Part shown: positions 25,346 through 35,270 of the stretch, piece by piece
How positions within the stretch are numbered: the first letter of the stretch is position 1
Layout: the number at the start of each line of letters is the position of its first letter
DNA from: Brevibacillus fortis
GTDB lineage: Bacteria > Bacillota > Bacilli > Brevibacillales > Brevibacillaceae
DNA: 64,000 nt
Assembly (NCBI RefSeq): GCF_003013395.1
Contig: NZ_PXZM01000005.1
Coordinates: 1-64,000, forward strand
Direction of reading: 5' to 3'
The notes under the pieces: generated by a model
Seen by the model: the letters and a program-made list of their open reading frames with translations, nothing else
Database searches by the model: none
Told to the model about the DNA's origin: nothing
Made by a program: the position numbers and the translations under genes

Positions 25346-26218
25346 ATGAAAATCTATGCGACTACTCGATTTACTGTGGAAAGTTTTGAGATGAAGGAGC
25401 GCATTGATACAGTATTGAAAAGTTTTGACATCGACTATACTCCACCGGGGCCATATATCATCAAGGGAGGTTACATAGTTATAGATTATCATTTACATCT
25501 ACAATATGAGCCTTATTTTGTTGGAAATTTGATGAAAGAACTTCAATTTGTAAGAGAGGGAAAAGGTGGAGAGTTAGAGTTTATGTTTGATTTTCAATTC
25601 ACTGACTATGAAATGAATGACTCCCCTCTTTTTGATATGTATTCCATCGGGAATATCCCAAGACGCTATCTTACAAACGAAGGACAATATAACTCCAAAA
25701 TATTTTGTCAAACTTGTGAAAAGGTATATGTAGAGAAAGATACCCCTCTGGTCATTAATACAAAAACGGTGGACCAGCAAGATTTTGTTTATGTTGATTC
25801 CAGACTGGTCATTTCTGAAAAGATAGCCTGTTTGTTCAAATCTTCGAAGCTTACTGGATACTTGTTAGAGCAGGTTGAACACTATGGTTCAAAAAGGAAA
25901 CGGCGGCCTGCCTATGAAGTAGTCCCTACCAACATACTCACTCCACAATGCATACCCGATGAATACAAAAACGACCCTAACGTTAAAAAGTTAAATTGTC
26001 CAGCTTGCAATACGGGCAGTCATCTGATCTTTCCCTACCATTATGATCAAGGTATTTCAAAGTTTGTAGAGGATTTTAATTTATCTTTTGAATACACGGG
26101 GAATGAGAAAAGCGCAAAACGGAACGTATTAATCAGCAGAAAAGTGAAAGATTTGCTGACTGAAAACGGTTATGTAGATGAAGAGTGGATTTTTCAACCA
26201 ATTATAATTAAGAAATAG
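25346..26218 (+). CDS. Immunity-like protein with two CXXC motifs
   Basis: A 290-aa cytosolic protein with two zinc-ribbon-like pairs, Cys121-Cys124 (CQTC) and Cys218-Cys221 (CPAC), and a mixed alpha/beta composition. It resembles the 'double-CXXCG' immunity proteins of Myxococcus Sit toxins in arrangement, but the motifs lack the final Gly in one case. GAGGTG precedes the ATG at 25346. It follows the orphan toxin module, the usual place for the cognate immunity gene. A truncated copy lies at 24281. The immunity function is inferred from position. Confidence 0.65.
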   Translation: MKIYATTRFTVESFEMKERIDTVLKSFDIDYTPPGPYIIKGGYIVIDYHLHLQYEPYFVGNLMKELQFVREGKGGELEFMFDFQFTDYEMNDSPLFDMYSIGNIPRRYLTNEGQYNSKIFCQTCEKVYVEKDTPLVINTKTVDQQDFVYVDSRLVISEKIACLFKSSKLTGYLLEQVEHYGSKRKRRPAYEVVPTNILTPQCIPDEYKNDPNVKKLNCPACNTGSHLIFPYHYDQGISKFVEDFNLSFEYTGNEKSAKRNVLISRKVKDLLTENGYVDEEWIFQPIIIKK

Positions 26219-26598
26219 AGATAACTAATTCCTCCCTCCAAAGCTCTCCCATCCCCTGTTACTTATGACGACCTGTACATTATTCTTCATGTCATGAATT
26301 AACAAGGGAAAGGGAGTTCCATCTTAAAACGTCTTCTTTTATCTATTAACATTCGCTTATTTGCAATAGCAGGTGTATCGCCCTGTTCCAGCGATCCCGC
26401 AGTCTTTTTCTCCCAGCTTCATCCAGATGTGGCTCATAGCGACGCCCTACCTTCATTCGCGCTTCCAAATCATTCGCCGTCCACCAGCCGCTCTCTTCCC
26501 CGAGTAGAAACGCAATGCCCATCGCTGTTGTCTCGTTGATCTCAGGCACTTCAACCGGAACACCCAGCAGGTCTGCCTGAAACTGCATCAAATACGGA
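26018..26598. repeat. Right copy of the 577-bp direct repeat
   Basis: Partner of 24281-24857. Here both genes are intact: the immunity-like gene ends at 26218 and the FGGY kinase gene, on the other strand, ends at 26346. It marks a tandem duplication whose unit was about 1.74 kb. Confidence 0.92.
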
Positions 26599-27866
26599 TT
26601 TTGCGTCAAACCGCCGTCTACACGCAAGACGGAAATCTTCTGTCCGACAGCCTGCTCCATCGTGACAAACACATCTGCTACACGATGAGCGATCCCTTCC
26701 AGCATCGCTTTTGCCATCAGCGGTCGGTCAGTATGCTGAGAGAGTCCGAGAAACACCCCTCTCGCCTCCGAGTTCCAGTACGGCGTGCCGATCCCGTTCA
26801 ATGCCGGAATAAATAAAAGATTGCTTGGGGCTTCCCCCTTGTGCAGTTCTTCATACCACTGCTCCGACCATCGTTGCAGCTCGTCTATATCCTGGTACAG
26901 CCCAAGCTGTTCCTTTCCCCATTCAATAGCAGACCCCGCCGCATAAATCGCGCCATCTAGCGCATATGTATGTTGCGCCCCTCGTTTCCAGACAAGCGTC
27001 GTCAAGAGTCCGCTCTTTTTGGTCGCAGGCGGCTCATTTCCGACGTTCATGTAAGCGAAGCAGCCCGTGCCATACGTGCATTTGGACATACCCGGCTCGA
27101 TGCAGAGATGACCGTAAAGGGCGGCTGGCTGATCCACCTGGCTGACCAGAATCGGTGCTTGGATGCCGCAAAATTTAACCGGGTCTGTACTGCCAAACGA
27201 GCCAACTGTTGGACGAATCTGCGGTAGCCAATCTTCCTCAATCTCCAAATACCGCAATATCTCCTCATCCCAATTCCCCTGCCGATGAGCAAACAACAGC
27301 GTTCGGGCAGCGGTGGAAGCATCGGTTACATACGAGGCGCCCCCTGTCATCTGCCAGATCACCCAAGAGTCAAGCGTGCTGCAATAAGCCTGCCGCTGTC
27401 GAATCTTTTCTTGTACCAGAGGCACTTCTTCCATCATCCATTTGATTTTCGTAGCGGAAAAATACGGGTCAATCAAAAGTCCGGTTTTCTCAGCCACCTT
27501 CTGTGCCCACGCGCCATCCGCCTTCCAGCGCTCTGCGATTTCATCGGAGCGGCGGCACGACCAGACGACTGCCGGATAAAGCGGCTCTCCGCTAACCGAA
27601 TCCCAAAAGAGGACCGTTTCTCCCTGATTGGCCAGACCAACCGCTTCCACCTGCTCTGGTTCGATACGTTCTTTGAGCAGCACGTCAGCGACTCCCATCA
27701 AGACCTTTTCCCAGATCTCCTCCGGGTTATGCTCCACCCATCCGGACTGCGGATAATATTGCGTGTGCTTCTGGTAGCTTTCGGCAGCAACTCGTCCATG
27801 GCGATTTACCAGCAGCACCTTGGTCCCAGTTGTCCCCTGATCGATCGACAGCAAATACTTCTCCAT
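26346..27866 (-). CDS. FGGY family carbohydrate kinase, glycerol kinase-like
   Basis: A 506-aa kinase with two FGGY domains. The N-terminal phosphate-binding motif is SIDQGTTGTK and the C-terminal adenosine region GGLTQNPYLMQF. It aligns along its length with GlpK, including TGLLIDPYFSATKIKW and the catalytic Asp in SQVDQPAALYG. The substrate-binding NQRET of glycerol kinases, however, reads NQGET here (Gly82 in place of Arg83 of E. coli GlpK). A different polyol may be the substrate. It is the last gene of the six-gene minus-strand operon and lies 24 bp after the permease gene. A truncated copy lies at 24605. Confidence 0.85.
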   Translation of the reverse strand: MEKYLLSIDQGTTGTKVLLVNRHGRVAAESYQKHTQYYPQSGWVEHNPEEIWEKVLMGVADVLLKERIEPEQVEAVGLANQGETVLFWDSVSGEPLYPAVVWSCRRSDEIAERWKADGAWAQKVAEKTGLLIDPYFSATKIKWMMEEVPLVQEKIRQRQAYCSTLDSWVIWQMTGGASYVTDASTAARTLLFAHRQGNWDEEILRYLEIEEDWLPQIRPTVGSFGSTDPVKFCGIQAPILVSQVDQPAALYGHLCIEPGMSKCTYGTGCFAYMNVGNEPPATKKSGLLTTLVWKRGAQHTYALDGAIYAAGSAIEWGKEQLGLYQDIDELQRWSEQWYEELHKGEAPSNLLFIPALNGIGTPYWNSEARGVFLGLSQHTDRPLMAKAMLEGIAHRVADVFVTMEQAVGQKISVLRVDGGLTQNPYLMQFQADLLGVPVEVPEINETTAMGIAFLLGEESGWWTANDLEARMKVGRRYEPHLDEAGRKRLRDRWNRAIHLLLQISEC

Positions 27867-27890
27867 ACAGCAGGCTCCTTTTTCATTATT

Positions 27891-29360
27891 CTAGGCTGAA
27901 TGATCTTCTTTCTCTTCATCAAATCCGAATGTTCTGTCTTTAATCCCGATACGACCCTCCATAATTCCTTTGCGGAACAAGAGATGATACAAAATGACCC
28001 CAACAGCCAGCAAGGTAGCTGCCACGATCGCTACGCTATGAAATTTTTTCGGAACGGTCAGGATGCCGATTTCAAAGATCAACCATGCGATAGCAAGGAA
28101 AGTAAGCGGTGTGCGCCATTTGCCCAGGTCAAAGTGCTTCGATTTGGGCAGTTCCTTGCGTTTCCATGCGTAAGCAGCAATCGTTGTCAGGTAGAGAAGT
28201 GCAGGCAGAACCGAGGTGGCCCCTACCAGAAGGGTCAGGGAATCAGCGAATAACACAGAAAGAATGCCAAGCATTAAAACAAGTAATACTGCGTTTGTTG
28301 GTACGGAAGTCTGAGGTGATACCTTCTTGAAGATGGAGGAAGCGAAGAATACATTGTCGCGTGACAACGCATAGATGAGCCGGGAAGCGGAAGCCATGAT
28401 GATCAAGCCGCACGCGAAGATGGAAATGAGGCAAAGCACCAGAAAGAAGCTGGATACGGCAGAGCCAAGACTTGCTTGCAAAATGTACGGAATCGGATTC
28501 GCTGCACCGAGCACAGTCGGCAGATCTGTAATGGCAACAGAAATGACGATCAACAGCAAGAAACCGATCACACCACTCAACAATACGGATAAAATCATGG
28601 CACGAGGCACCGTTTTCTTCGCATTGATCGTCTCTTCAGAGAGATTCGCAGCAGCCTCGAAACCTACCAATGTAAAGGAACCCATCAGCGCTGCCATGAT
28701 AAAAGCTCCTAGGTACGAACCGTCTGATTGAGTCGTAGCGGTACCGATATCCGTCAGCATGCTCCAATTCGCCCCGTTGTACATCACAACTGCCCCCAGC
28801 ACCACAACGATCCCGACCATACCGATCACTTCGGTATATACGGCGATATCGTTAATGCGAGTAGCAAGCTTCACTCCATAAATGTTTAATAAAGCTTGTA
28901 CGACCAGCGTACCAATCACGATCCAGATCAGCGTCTGGGAGCCTGTATCCCAGCCAAACATCTCGGCGATAATGGGCGCCAGCGCATAGTCGACGGTGGG
29001 AACCACGATAACGAGAAAGCAAAAGGCAATCCAGCCAGCAAACCAACCCAGCCCCGGGTTGGCAAGACGCGTCACCCATTGATAGGAATAACCGCTCAAT
29101 GGAATTCGTCCGGCCAGCTCTGCAAAAATAATAGCCACTATCAAATGCCCAATGGTTACAATCGGCCAGGTCCAGATACCAGCCGGCCCAGCCGTACTAA
29201 GCACAAATCCATAATTACTAAAAATGCCTGTGGTAATGGAAATGAAAGAAAACGCGACGGCAAACGAACTGAACAGTTTTAATGTCCGTCTCAATTCTTG
29301 CTTATAATGATACGTTTGCATATCTTGCGAATCATTTGCTTGTACCGATTGTTTCACCAT
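27891..29360 (-). CDS. APC superfamily permease
   Basis: A 489-aa membrane transporter with about twelve helices. The APC hallmark is near the N-terminus (FSFISITTGIFSNYGF ... AELAGRIPLSGYSYQW), as in amino acid and ethanolamine/GABA-type carriers. The combination with an FGGY kinase and GlpA/GlpB-like flavoproteins is unusual because glycerol normally enters through GlpF. The imported compound may carry both amino and hydroxyl groups, which is inference. AGGGAGG precedes the ATG. Confidence 0.85.
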   Translation of the reverse strand: MVKQSVQANDSQDMQTYHYKQELRRTLKLFSSFAVAFSFISITTGIFSNYGFVLSTAGPAGIWTWPIVTIGHLIVAIIFAELAGRIPLSGYSYQWVTRLANPGLGWFAGWIAFCFLVIVVPTVDYALAPIIAEMFGWDTGSQTLIWIVIGTLVVQALLNIYGVKLATRINDIAVYTEVIGMVGIVVVLGAVVMYNGANWSMLTDIGTATTQSDGSYLGAFIMAALMGSFTLVGFEAAANLSEETINAKKTVPRAMILSVLLSGVIGFLLLIVISVAITDLPTVLGAANPIPYILQASLGSAVSSFFLVLCLISIFACGLIIMASASRLIYALSRDNVFFASSIFKKVSPQTSVPTNAVLLVLMLGILSVLFADSLTLLVGATSVLPALLYLTTIAAYAWKRKELPKSKHFDLGKWRTPLTFLAIAWLIFEIGILTVPKKFHSVAIVAATLLAVGVILYHLLFRKGIMEGRIGIKDRTFGFDEEKEDHSA

Positions 29361-29384
29361 TGATTGCCTCCCTCACCATTTGCT

Positions 29385-30155
29385 TTACATAGATGTCTTA
29401 GCAACGATGACTTGCAATCCTTCCTGAGCGAGTCGCCCAGCAAGAGACTGGGGTAGTTCCTCATCTGTAATCACTACGTCGATGTCGGATAGCTCTGCCA
29501 CCCTCATAAAAGCGGTTACATTTATTTTGGAATGATCAATCAGTGCATATGTTTCTTTGGCGTTTGTAAGCATCAGCTGCCTGATATCTGACTCGCCCAC
29601 ATGGTAATCCGTAAAACCGGTTTCTGCTGCCAATCCCCCCACACCAATAAATGCTTTGTCCACAAACAAATCCTCGAGGCTTTTCCTAGCGATCGGACCG
29701 GACATGGCCAGATCCCCTGCGCGCAATTCACCCCCACTCATAATCACCTTTGCATCCGGGTGCTGAGATAGTTCCAATGCCACCAGTAGCGCATTGGTTA
29801 TCACCGTAATTCCTTTTTTATGGTAAAGGTGTTTGGCGAACAATTGTGTCGTCGTGCCCAAATCAATATAGATCGCGTCGCCATCCTCCACCAAGGAGGC
29901 GGCGGCGACCGCAATCGCCTCCTTCTCTGCCAAGTTCAATTCACTCCGCTTGGCATAAGGAGGCTCCACGTTGGTTTTATTCAGAATAGCGCCACCATGC
30001 ACCTTCTTGAGTAGTCCCTGCTGCTCCATTTCATACAAATCACGCCTGATTGTTTCGCGCGTCACCGTTAATCGGCTGCATAGCTCTGCAATACGAACGG
30101 ATTGATTTTCTTGTAGCATTTGCAGGATCAGCTGCTGTCTTTCTTCTTGTAGCAT
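29385..30155 (-). CDS. DeoR family transcriptional regulator
   Basis: A 256-aa repressor-type protein. The N-terminal winged HTH (RIAELCSRLTVTRETIRRDLYEMEQQG) is followed by the DeoR sugar-phosphate sensor domain (IDLGTTTQLFAKHL, ITNALLVALEL, GVGGLAAETGFTDYH). The family responds to phosphorylated sugars or polyols, so the product of the FGGY kinase is the likely effector. It lies mid-operon between the CoxG-like and permease genes. Its operator is likely the TTTGCTTTA repeat region before the operon. Confidence 0.9.
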   Translation of the reverse strand: MLQEERQQLILQMLQENQSVRIAELCSRLTVTRETIRRDLYEMEQQGLLKKVHGGAILNKTNVEPPYAKRSELNLAEKEAIAVAAASLVEDGDAIYIDLGTTTQLFAKHLYHKKGITVITNALLVALELSQHPDAKVIMSGGELRAGDLAMSGPIARKSLEDLFVDKAFIGVGGLAAETGFTDYHVGESDIRQLMLTNAKETYALIDHSKINVTAFMRVAELSDIDVVITDEELPQSLAGRLAQEGLQVIVAKTSM

Positions 30156-30174
30156 GGATGATCACCAACTTCTC

Positions 30175-30639
30175 TTAATTGTAAATCTCCTGACTAGACT
30201 GGAACAGGGTCTGGACGTTCGTCGCAAATTCTTCCGCCTTTTTCTTCACAGTCCCCTTCATTAGTATATCTCCTAACGATGCCAGTCGTCCTGTCATTTG
30301 CAAATCCATCTCGTATTGCACGCGTGTGGTTCCCGGCTGTTCCTCTATTAGCTGAAGGTGCAATTGATTGCGGAACAATCCAGCCAACGCTACCGGTTGT
30401 CCGGTCATCTCCACTTGCAGCGCTTCTCCTTCTACCGCTTCTTTTAATTCCCCCGTGACGCGGAATTGAATCGTCATAAATTGTATTTTCACTTCCATGC
30501 TCGCCTCATAACGGGTGGGGCTGCTCATTTTCACTTCCTTGCAGCCTGGTACGCAGCCTGACAGTTTTTCAACATCCATAAAGACGGACCATACATCCGC
30601 TTTGCTTGCCTGAATCGTAAACGAGTCGGATAGCTTCAT
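30175..30639 (-). CDS. CoxG/SRPBCC family protein
   Basis: A 154-aa protein of the carbon monoxide dehydrogenase subunit G type. It has a helix-grip (START-like) fold with the characteristic KADVWSVFMDVEKLSGCVPGCK near the N-terminus and a Gly/Leu-rich mid-region. The family binds hydrophobic ligands or helps recruit or mature flavin or molybdenum oxidoreductases at the membrane. Here it may tether the two flavoproteins encoded just upstream. No CO dehydrogenase gene is present. Confidence 0.8.
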   Translation of the reverse strand: MKLSDSFTIQASKADVWSVFMDVEKLSGCVPGCKEVKMSSPTRYEASMEVKIQFMTIQFRVTGELKEAVEGEALQVEMTGQPVALAGLFRNQLHLQLIEEQPGTTRVQYEMDLQMTGRLASLGDILMKGTVKKKAEEFATNVQTLFQSSQEIYN

Positions 30640-30666
30640 CGTAAACTCTCCCTTCTGATGCTCGCT

Positions 30667-31506
30667 TTAAAAGAGATGCTTAGCTGTTTCTTTTGCCAAT
30701 TCCATCGATTTGGTGTGATCGTCGTCGCCAAGACAGGTACAGCTCCCTGCTGCATAAACATCCGGCAGATTCGTTTTCCCGGTGGCATCTACGATAATCG
30801 CATCGTGATGATCTCGTTCGATTGGCGTTCCTTTCAAGAAAAACGTGCAGGGTACCCTCCCTTTTGCAAAAATGAGCGTATCGCACGCCACTTCGTTTAT
30901 CTCATCCGTCATCCGATTCCGCAGCTGTACTCCTTCTACACGGGACAGCCCCTTGATAGAGGTAAGCTCCCAATCTGACTCAGAGTATGTGACCATATTG
31001 CTCGTCTCTTTTTCCAGAAGGACCGCTGTACTTCGAGAGATTCTGCCATTCTCGATCAACACAATCTTGCGGCCTGGCTGATATCCTCGCTCTATCAGCT
31101 GCATCGCCATCATCGGAGTCATGACTCCTGCTGGACGTGTCCCCGGGATTTTGTGCGCCTCACGCGGTTTTTCCAGTGAGCCTGACGCGATCAGTATTCT
31201 TTTTGCCTCTACAGAATAGGTACCCATCGGTGATTGGACGTACAACTGGTGCAGCTGACCGTTTGCGCCTGGGAAAAAACCGACGACAGTTGATTGTTCG
31301 TGAATCTCGTAGGGAAGCGACGCGGCTTTTTCCAGCAGTTCCCGTTCTGGAGCAAACTCGTCAGAGCTCCAATACGGTAAGGTGAAGCCACCTCTTCTCT
31401 TCTGATAATCGATCATCAGAACAGAGCTGACTCCTCCTTCCCATGCTGAAAGGGCTGCCGTCAATCCCGAGATTCCTGCTCCAATGATCACCAATTCATA
31501 CTTCAT
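30667..31506 (-). CDS. NAD(P)/FAD-dependent oxidoreductase, GlpB-like
   Basis: A 279-aa pyridine-nucleotide-disulfide-type flavoprotein without redox-active cysteines. The FAD Rossmann motif is GAGISGLTAALSAWEGG, a central NAD-binding region follows (RKIVLIENGRISRSTAVL), and the C-terminal FAD motif is LPDVYAAGSC. Its ATG overlaps the stop of the GlpA-like gene by four bases. Homologous pairs form the alpha/beta subunits of glycerol-3-phosphate or opine/hydroxy-acid type dehydrogenases. The electron acceptor is unknown. Confidence 0.8.
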   Translation of the reverse strand: MKYELVIIGAGISGLTAALSAWEGGVSSVLMIDYQKRRGGFTLPYWSSDEFAPERELLEKAASLPYEIHEQSTVVGFFPGANGQLHQLYVQSPMGTYSVEAKRILIASGSLEKPREAHKIPGTRPAGVMTPMMAMQLIERGYQPGRKIVLIENGRISRSTAVLLEKETSNMVTYSESDWELTSIKGLSRVEGVQLRNRMTDEINEVACDTLIFAKGRVPCTFFLKGTPIERDHHDAIIVDATGKTNLPDVYAAGSCTCLGDDDHTKSMELAKETAKHLF

Positions 31507-32918
31507 AACTGCTCCTCTCCTTGTGCTACAGCTAGATAAGAGTTTCTTACTCCTTTTAAAGGCTGTTTCCCGGTCTGTTCAGGATAGGTCTCGGCCATGA
31601 CATCGATGATTTTGGGAATACAGCAGTTTCCTTGGCATTCTCCTAAGGTGGCGCCCGTCCGCCGCTTCACTCCATCAATGGTCTGCGGGGTGAGTGGACG
31701 CTTTAAGGAATTGACGATCTCACTCCGGGTAATGGAGCGGCACAGACAGATGATCTCTCCTGTTTCCTGCTCCTCTGAAAAGAGATCAGGTAGGGCGTGT
31801 TGTGCCTGTTCGTTTCCTAGCAGCTCAAGCCCGGCTTTCTGGAGAGTTTCCGCTACCAGCTCTGCTATGCCAGGGGAAGCCGAGAGTCCGGTGGAACGAA
31901 TCCCGGCGGCATGAATCATGCGTGGCTGTACAGCAGATGGGCGGATCACAAAATCTCCTTCGCTGCAAACTGCCCTGACGCCAGCAAACTGACGAATCGT
32001 AGAAAACTGCCTGGAGTCGGGAACCAGTTTCTCACAGCCTGCCAGTACCGATTCCATGCCTGCCTGTGAGGTGGAACGATCCCATTTGTCCTCTTGATCC
32101 TCCGCCGTTGGCCCAAGCAGAAAACCGCCGAACACGACTGGCGAAATCAACACGCCCTTGGAGGTTTTCGTAGGAACAGGCAGGATGATCGAGGAAATGG
32201 ATATCGCCTCTTCGGTCAGGATAAACTGGCCTTTACGCGGTGAAATCGAGAAGCTCTCATCTCCCACCATCCGGGCAATTTCATCGGACCATAATCCGGC
32301 AGCATTCACCGCATATCGGGTCGTGACCGTTTCACCATTTTCCAGCGTAAGGAGCAAGTCCTCTCCATCCGGTACAGTCTCGATGTGGGAGACTCCTTGC
32401 CCAAGCACAACCTCCGCACCGTTTAACACTGCTATCTCTCCGAAGGCTCTGGTGGCCCAGAATGGATCGCAGATCGCTTCATCCGGTACTGCCAATCCTC
32501 CTGTTACCTTGGCTGTCACAGCGGGATTCATTTCGAGAATCTCCTCAGCTGACATCCAGTGAACATCTACGCCATTCGCCTGTGCATTGGGAACATAGGT
32601 GGTTTCGATAATCTGCTTTTCTTCTTCATTTGTCGCCACCATCACGGCGCCACAGGGAATGTAGGGGATTCTCAGATCCTCAACCAACATCGGCCATAAG
32701 CTGCGGGAACGGCGAAGGCACTCCGCCTCAACCGTGCCTGGCTTTGCATCAAACCCGGTATGGACAATCCCACTGTTCGCCTTGCTTGTCCCTTCACAAA
32801 CGTCAGGCTGCTTCTCGATTAAAAGCAGTTTCAGTTGATAAAACGAAAGGGCGCGTAATATGGCTGTACCGACTACTCCACCACCAATCACCACAACGTC
32901 GTACTTATGGTTTTGCAT
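31503..32918 (-). CDS. GlpA-like FAD-dependent oxidoreductase with BFD [2Fe-2S] domain
   Basis: A 471-aa protein. Residues 1-370 form a DAO-type flavoprotein domain (VIGGGVVGTAILRALSFYQ near the start; GIRSTGLSASPGIAEL near 350). The C-terminal 90 residues contain a BFD-like iron-sulphur domain with CLCRS and GECQGNCC cysteines. This matches the GlpA subunit of anaerobic glycerol-3-phosphate dehydrogenase and its relatives. It is the first gene of the operon, with a clear sigma-A promoter upstream, and probably oxidises the kinase product. Because the kinase site is altered, the exact substrate is open. Confidence 0.85.
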   Translation of the reverse strand: MQNHKYDVVVIGGGVVGTAILRALSFYQLKLLLIEKQPDVCEGTSKANSGIVHTGFDAKPGTVEAECLRRSRSLWPMLVEDLRIPYIPCGAVMVATNEEEKQIIETTYVPNAQANGVDVHWMSAEEILEMNPAVTAKVTGGLAVPDEAICDPFWATRAFGEIAVLNGAEVVLGQGVSHIETVPDGEDLLLTLENGETVTTRYAVNAAGLWSDEIARMVGDESFSISPRKGQFILTEEAISISSIILPVPTKTSKGVLISPVVFGGFLLGPTAEDQEDKWDRSTSQAGMESVLAGCEKLVPDSRQFSTIRQFAGVRAVCSEGDFVIRPSAVQPRMIHAAGIRSTGLSASPGIAELVAETLQKAGLELLGNEQAQHALPDLFSEEQETGEIICLCRSITRSEIVNSLKRPLTPQTIDGVKRRTGATLGECQGNCCIPKIIDVMAETYPEQTGKQPLKGVRNSYLAVAQGEEQL

Positions 32919-32949
32919 TCTGGTCCACCAACCTCAGGTTTTTGTTTGC

Positions 32950-33013
32950 AAAATATTGCTTTAGTTTGCTTTATTTCGTATTCATTATATTCTGACTTGT
33001 ATTTTCTTGTCAA
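32950..33013 (-). promoter_or_regulatory. Sigma-A promoter and probable DeoR operator of the kinase/oxidoreductase operon
   Basis: Minus-strand TTGACA (33013-33008), 18 bases, TATAAT (32989-32984). Downstream, the plus strand carries repeated TTGCTTTAG / TTTGCTTTATT units between about 32956 and 32974, close to the transcription start. That is where a DeoR-family repressor would block transcription. Confidence 0.65.
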
Positions 33014-33052
33014 TAAACGAACTGCTACGGTCGTATGACAGCAGCAGTTCGT
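33014..33052 (-). terminator. Terminator of the chemoreceptor gene
   Basis: ACGAACTGCT (33017-33026) pairs with AGCAGTTCGT (33043-33052), followed by a T-rich stretch on the minus strand. It insulates the promoter of the next operon. Confidence 0.75.
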
Positions 33053-33079
33053 CATTTTGCATTTTTTTGCAAACAGTGG

Positions 33080-35122
33080 TTAGAGGGTGAAACGGTTGAT
33101 CATTTGCTGTAATTCCTTGGCCATCTGGTTTAGCTGCTCTGCGGATGTAGAGAGCTGGTTCATCGAGATGCGCTGCTCTTCCGTAGAAGCAGCCACACTC
33201 GATGCACTTGCGGCAGAATCCTTTGCAATCGAGGACAACTGCAAAATGGATGCCGTCACCTGTTCCGTTGCCGCTGACATTTGCTCTGCAACGGAGGAAA
33301 TCTCCTGAATCTGATCCGCTACATCTTGGGTAGAATCCATGATCCGGCGGAATGCTTCCCCTGTCTCGTAGGCGATCTGAATTCCGGTTTCAACCTCGCG
33401 CGTTCCCTCATCCATGGCTTGTACCGCTGAAGTCGTTTCCCGTTGGATTTCGGTGATCAGATTGGCGATTTGGTTGGCCGAGTCGTTGGACTGCTCTGCC
33501 AGCTTGCGCACTTCATCCGCTACCACAGCGAAGCCTCTTCCCTGTTCACCTGCACGCGCAGCTTCAATCGCTGCATTGAGTGCCAAAAGGTTCGTCTGGG
33601 ATGCGATGGTTGCGATTACTTCCACAATCTGTGAGATTTCTGCTGAACGGCTATCCAGCGAACGAACGACATCGGCAGAATGGCTAACGGATCGGTTGAT
33701 CGAATCCATCTGTCCTGACACCTTTTCTACAGACTGGTTGCCCGCCACCGCTTCATTTGCCATATGTTTCGATGATTCGGCCATCGTGGAGGAGGCTTCG
33801 GCAATTCTCTGAATACCGATTGCCATCTCTTCCATCGCCCGAGCACTTTCCTCAGCACTGTGCTGTTGATTCTCCGTTCCGATTGCTACCTCTTGGAACG
33901 ACGAGGCCACCTGACCGAAGGCAAGTCGTGCTTCATGCGCTTTCTTTGCGGAGGTATCCGAGACTGTTCCTACTTGACCGGTATAGCCGCTAATATTTTT
34001 CATCATTCCGTGCAAATCTTCAATGAATGCATTCACTGCCGTCGCTACGTCACCAATCTCATCCTTGCGCCGGATTGGGATTGTCTGGGTTAAATCCTTT
34101 TTTTCCACCAAGTTGACGATGCCTGCTTTCAGCTGCACCAATGGACGTGCTACCTGTCGATTGATAAACCAGTACAAGAGCACGAGGAAAATACTGATGG
34201 AGACACCAAAAATAATCAGACTGATGTAAAAGTATTGGGTAATCGGTCCGTTAATCTCTGCTGCGGGCATGACAGTCGCTAGCATCATACCTGTTTCCCC
34301 GATCGGAGCGAAGGTGACGTATTGATTTTGTCCATCTATGGTTGTTTGCGTCATACCCGTTGCGGTTGCTTCTGTTATTTGATTGGCAATGTCCCGCAAT
34401 CCCGTTTCAGACTCGTCCGTAATTTTCACCTGCAAGTTCTTTTGTGCATCGCGATGGGAAACGTAAATACCCGACTTGGAAACGATAAAACCATAACCTG
34501 TTTCGCCAACCTTCAGATTTTCGATGCTTTTGTTAAGCTCCGTAAGCCCGATATCCAATGTCGTCGTACCACTGATCTTTCCTCCCACTTTAATGGGCGC
34601 AATTGCTGTAACCATAGGAACTTTGGAGATCGGGTCGGCATATGGCTCTGTCCACACATATGGTTTGTCAACCATTCCCGCCTTGTACCAATCCTGTGCG
34701 AGATAATCATAGCTGCCATCGCTGTAAGCCGGGTCGAGCTCTACTTTGTCGTTATTGCGGATAGCATACCTGCCGTACAGCTTTTGTGAGCTGTCGAAGC
34801 TGTATGGCTCCATCCAAAATCCACCGCCCACAATCAAAGGCTCAGACGCTACGACATCGACCAGCGTCCCTTCGATTTGCTTGATGGTTTCCTTGGAGCC
34901 ATGAGAGACAGAATACGTAAGTGTTTCCGAGAGCTTTCCTGTCTTGTCCAGCATACCATTCAGATAAGCCGCCTCTTTGGCTACCTGCATTTGTAGCTTT
35001 GCCTCTACTTCATTCGAGATAATTTGCTCAAACTGGAGAAAACCAAACACTAGCTGAAGAATAAAAATTCCGATGGTGATGGCAGCCAAAATGGTTACCA
35101 GCACATTTTTTATGCTCCTCAT
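33080..35122 (-). CDS. Methyl-accepting chemotaxis protein with dCache sensor
   Basis: A chemoreceptor of about 680 aa. It has an N-terminal helix (residues 5-27), an extracytoplasmic double-Cache domain (residues about 35-275, with the AQDWYKAG and VTAIAPI features), a second helix near 285-305, a HAMP domain, and a long cytoplasmic coiled-coil. The conserved CheA/CheW-binding hairpin is [20 protein letters not shown]. dCache receptors bind small ligands such as amino acids directly. The ATG at 35122 has GGAGG seven bases upstream; a longer frame starts at 35140. It is monocistronic. Confidence 0.92.
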   Translation of the reverse strand: MRSIKNVLVTILAAITIGIFILQLVFGFLQFEQIISNEVEAKLQMQVAKEAAYLNGMLDKTGKLSETLTYSVSHGSKETIKQIEGTLVDVVASEPLIVGGGFWMEPYSFDSSQKLYGRYAIRNNDKVELDPAYSDGSYDYLAQDWYKAGMVDKPYVWTEPYADPISKVPMVTAIAPIKVGGKISGTTTLDIGLTELNKSIENLKVGETGYGFIVSKSGIYVSHRDAQKNLQVKITDESETGLRDIANQITEATATGMTQTTIDGQNQYVTFAPIGETGMMLATVMPAAEINGPITQYFYISLIIFGVSISIFLVLLYWFINRQVARPLVQLKAGIVNLVEKKDLTQTIPIRRKDEIGDVATAVNAFIEDLHGMMKNISGYTGQVGTVSDTSAKKAHEARLAFGQVASSFQEVAIGTENQQHSAEESARAMEEMAIGIQRIAEASSTMAESSKHMANEAVAGNQSVEKVSGQMDSINRSVSHSADVVRSLDSRSAEISQIVEVIATIASQTNLLALNAAIEAARAGEQGRGFAVVADEVRKLAEQSNDSANQIANLITEIQRETTSAVQAMDEGTREVETGIQIAYETGEAFRRIMDSTQDVADQIQEISSVAEQMSAATEQVTASILQLSSIAKDSAASASSVAASTEEQRISMNQLSTSAEQLNQMAKELQQMINRFTL

Positions 35123-35270
35123 GCAAAAGCCTCCAATCACACAAATTGAAAAAATGAAAATTCATGACACGACGACATTTGGTAATCTACCCCACTATTA
35201 CCATATGTAAACTTCTTTTTTCGCAAACTTTTAAAAATATCAGAACATAACGAAAATCTATTTCCATGAC

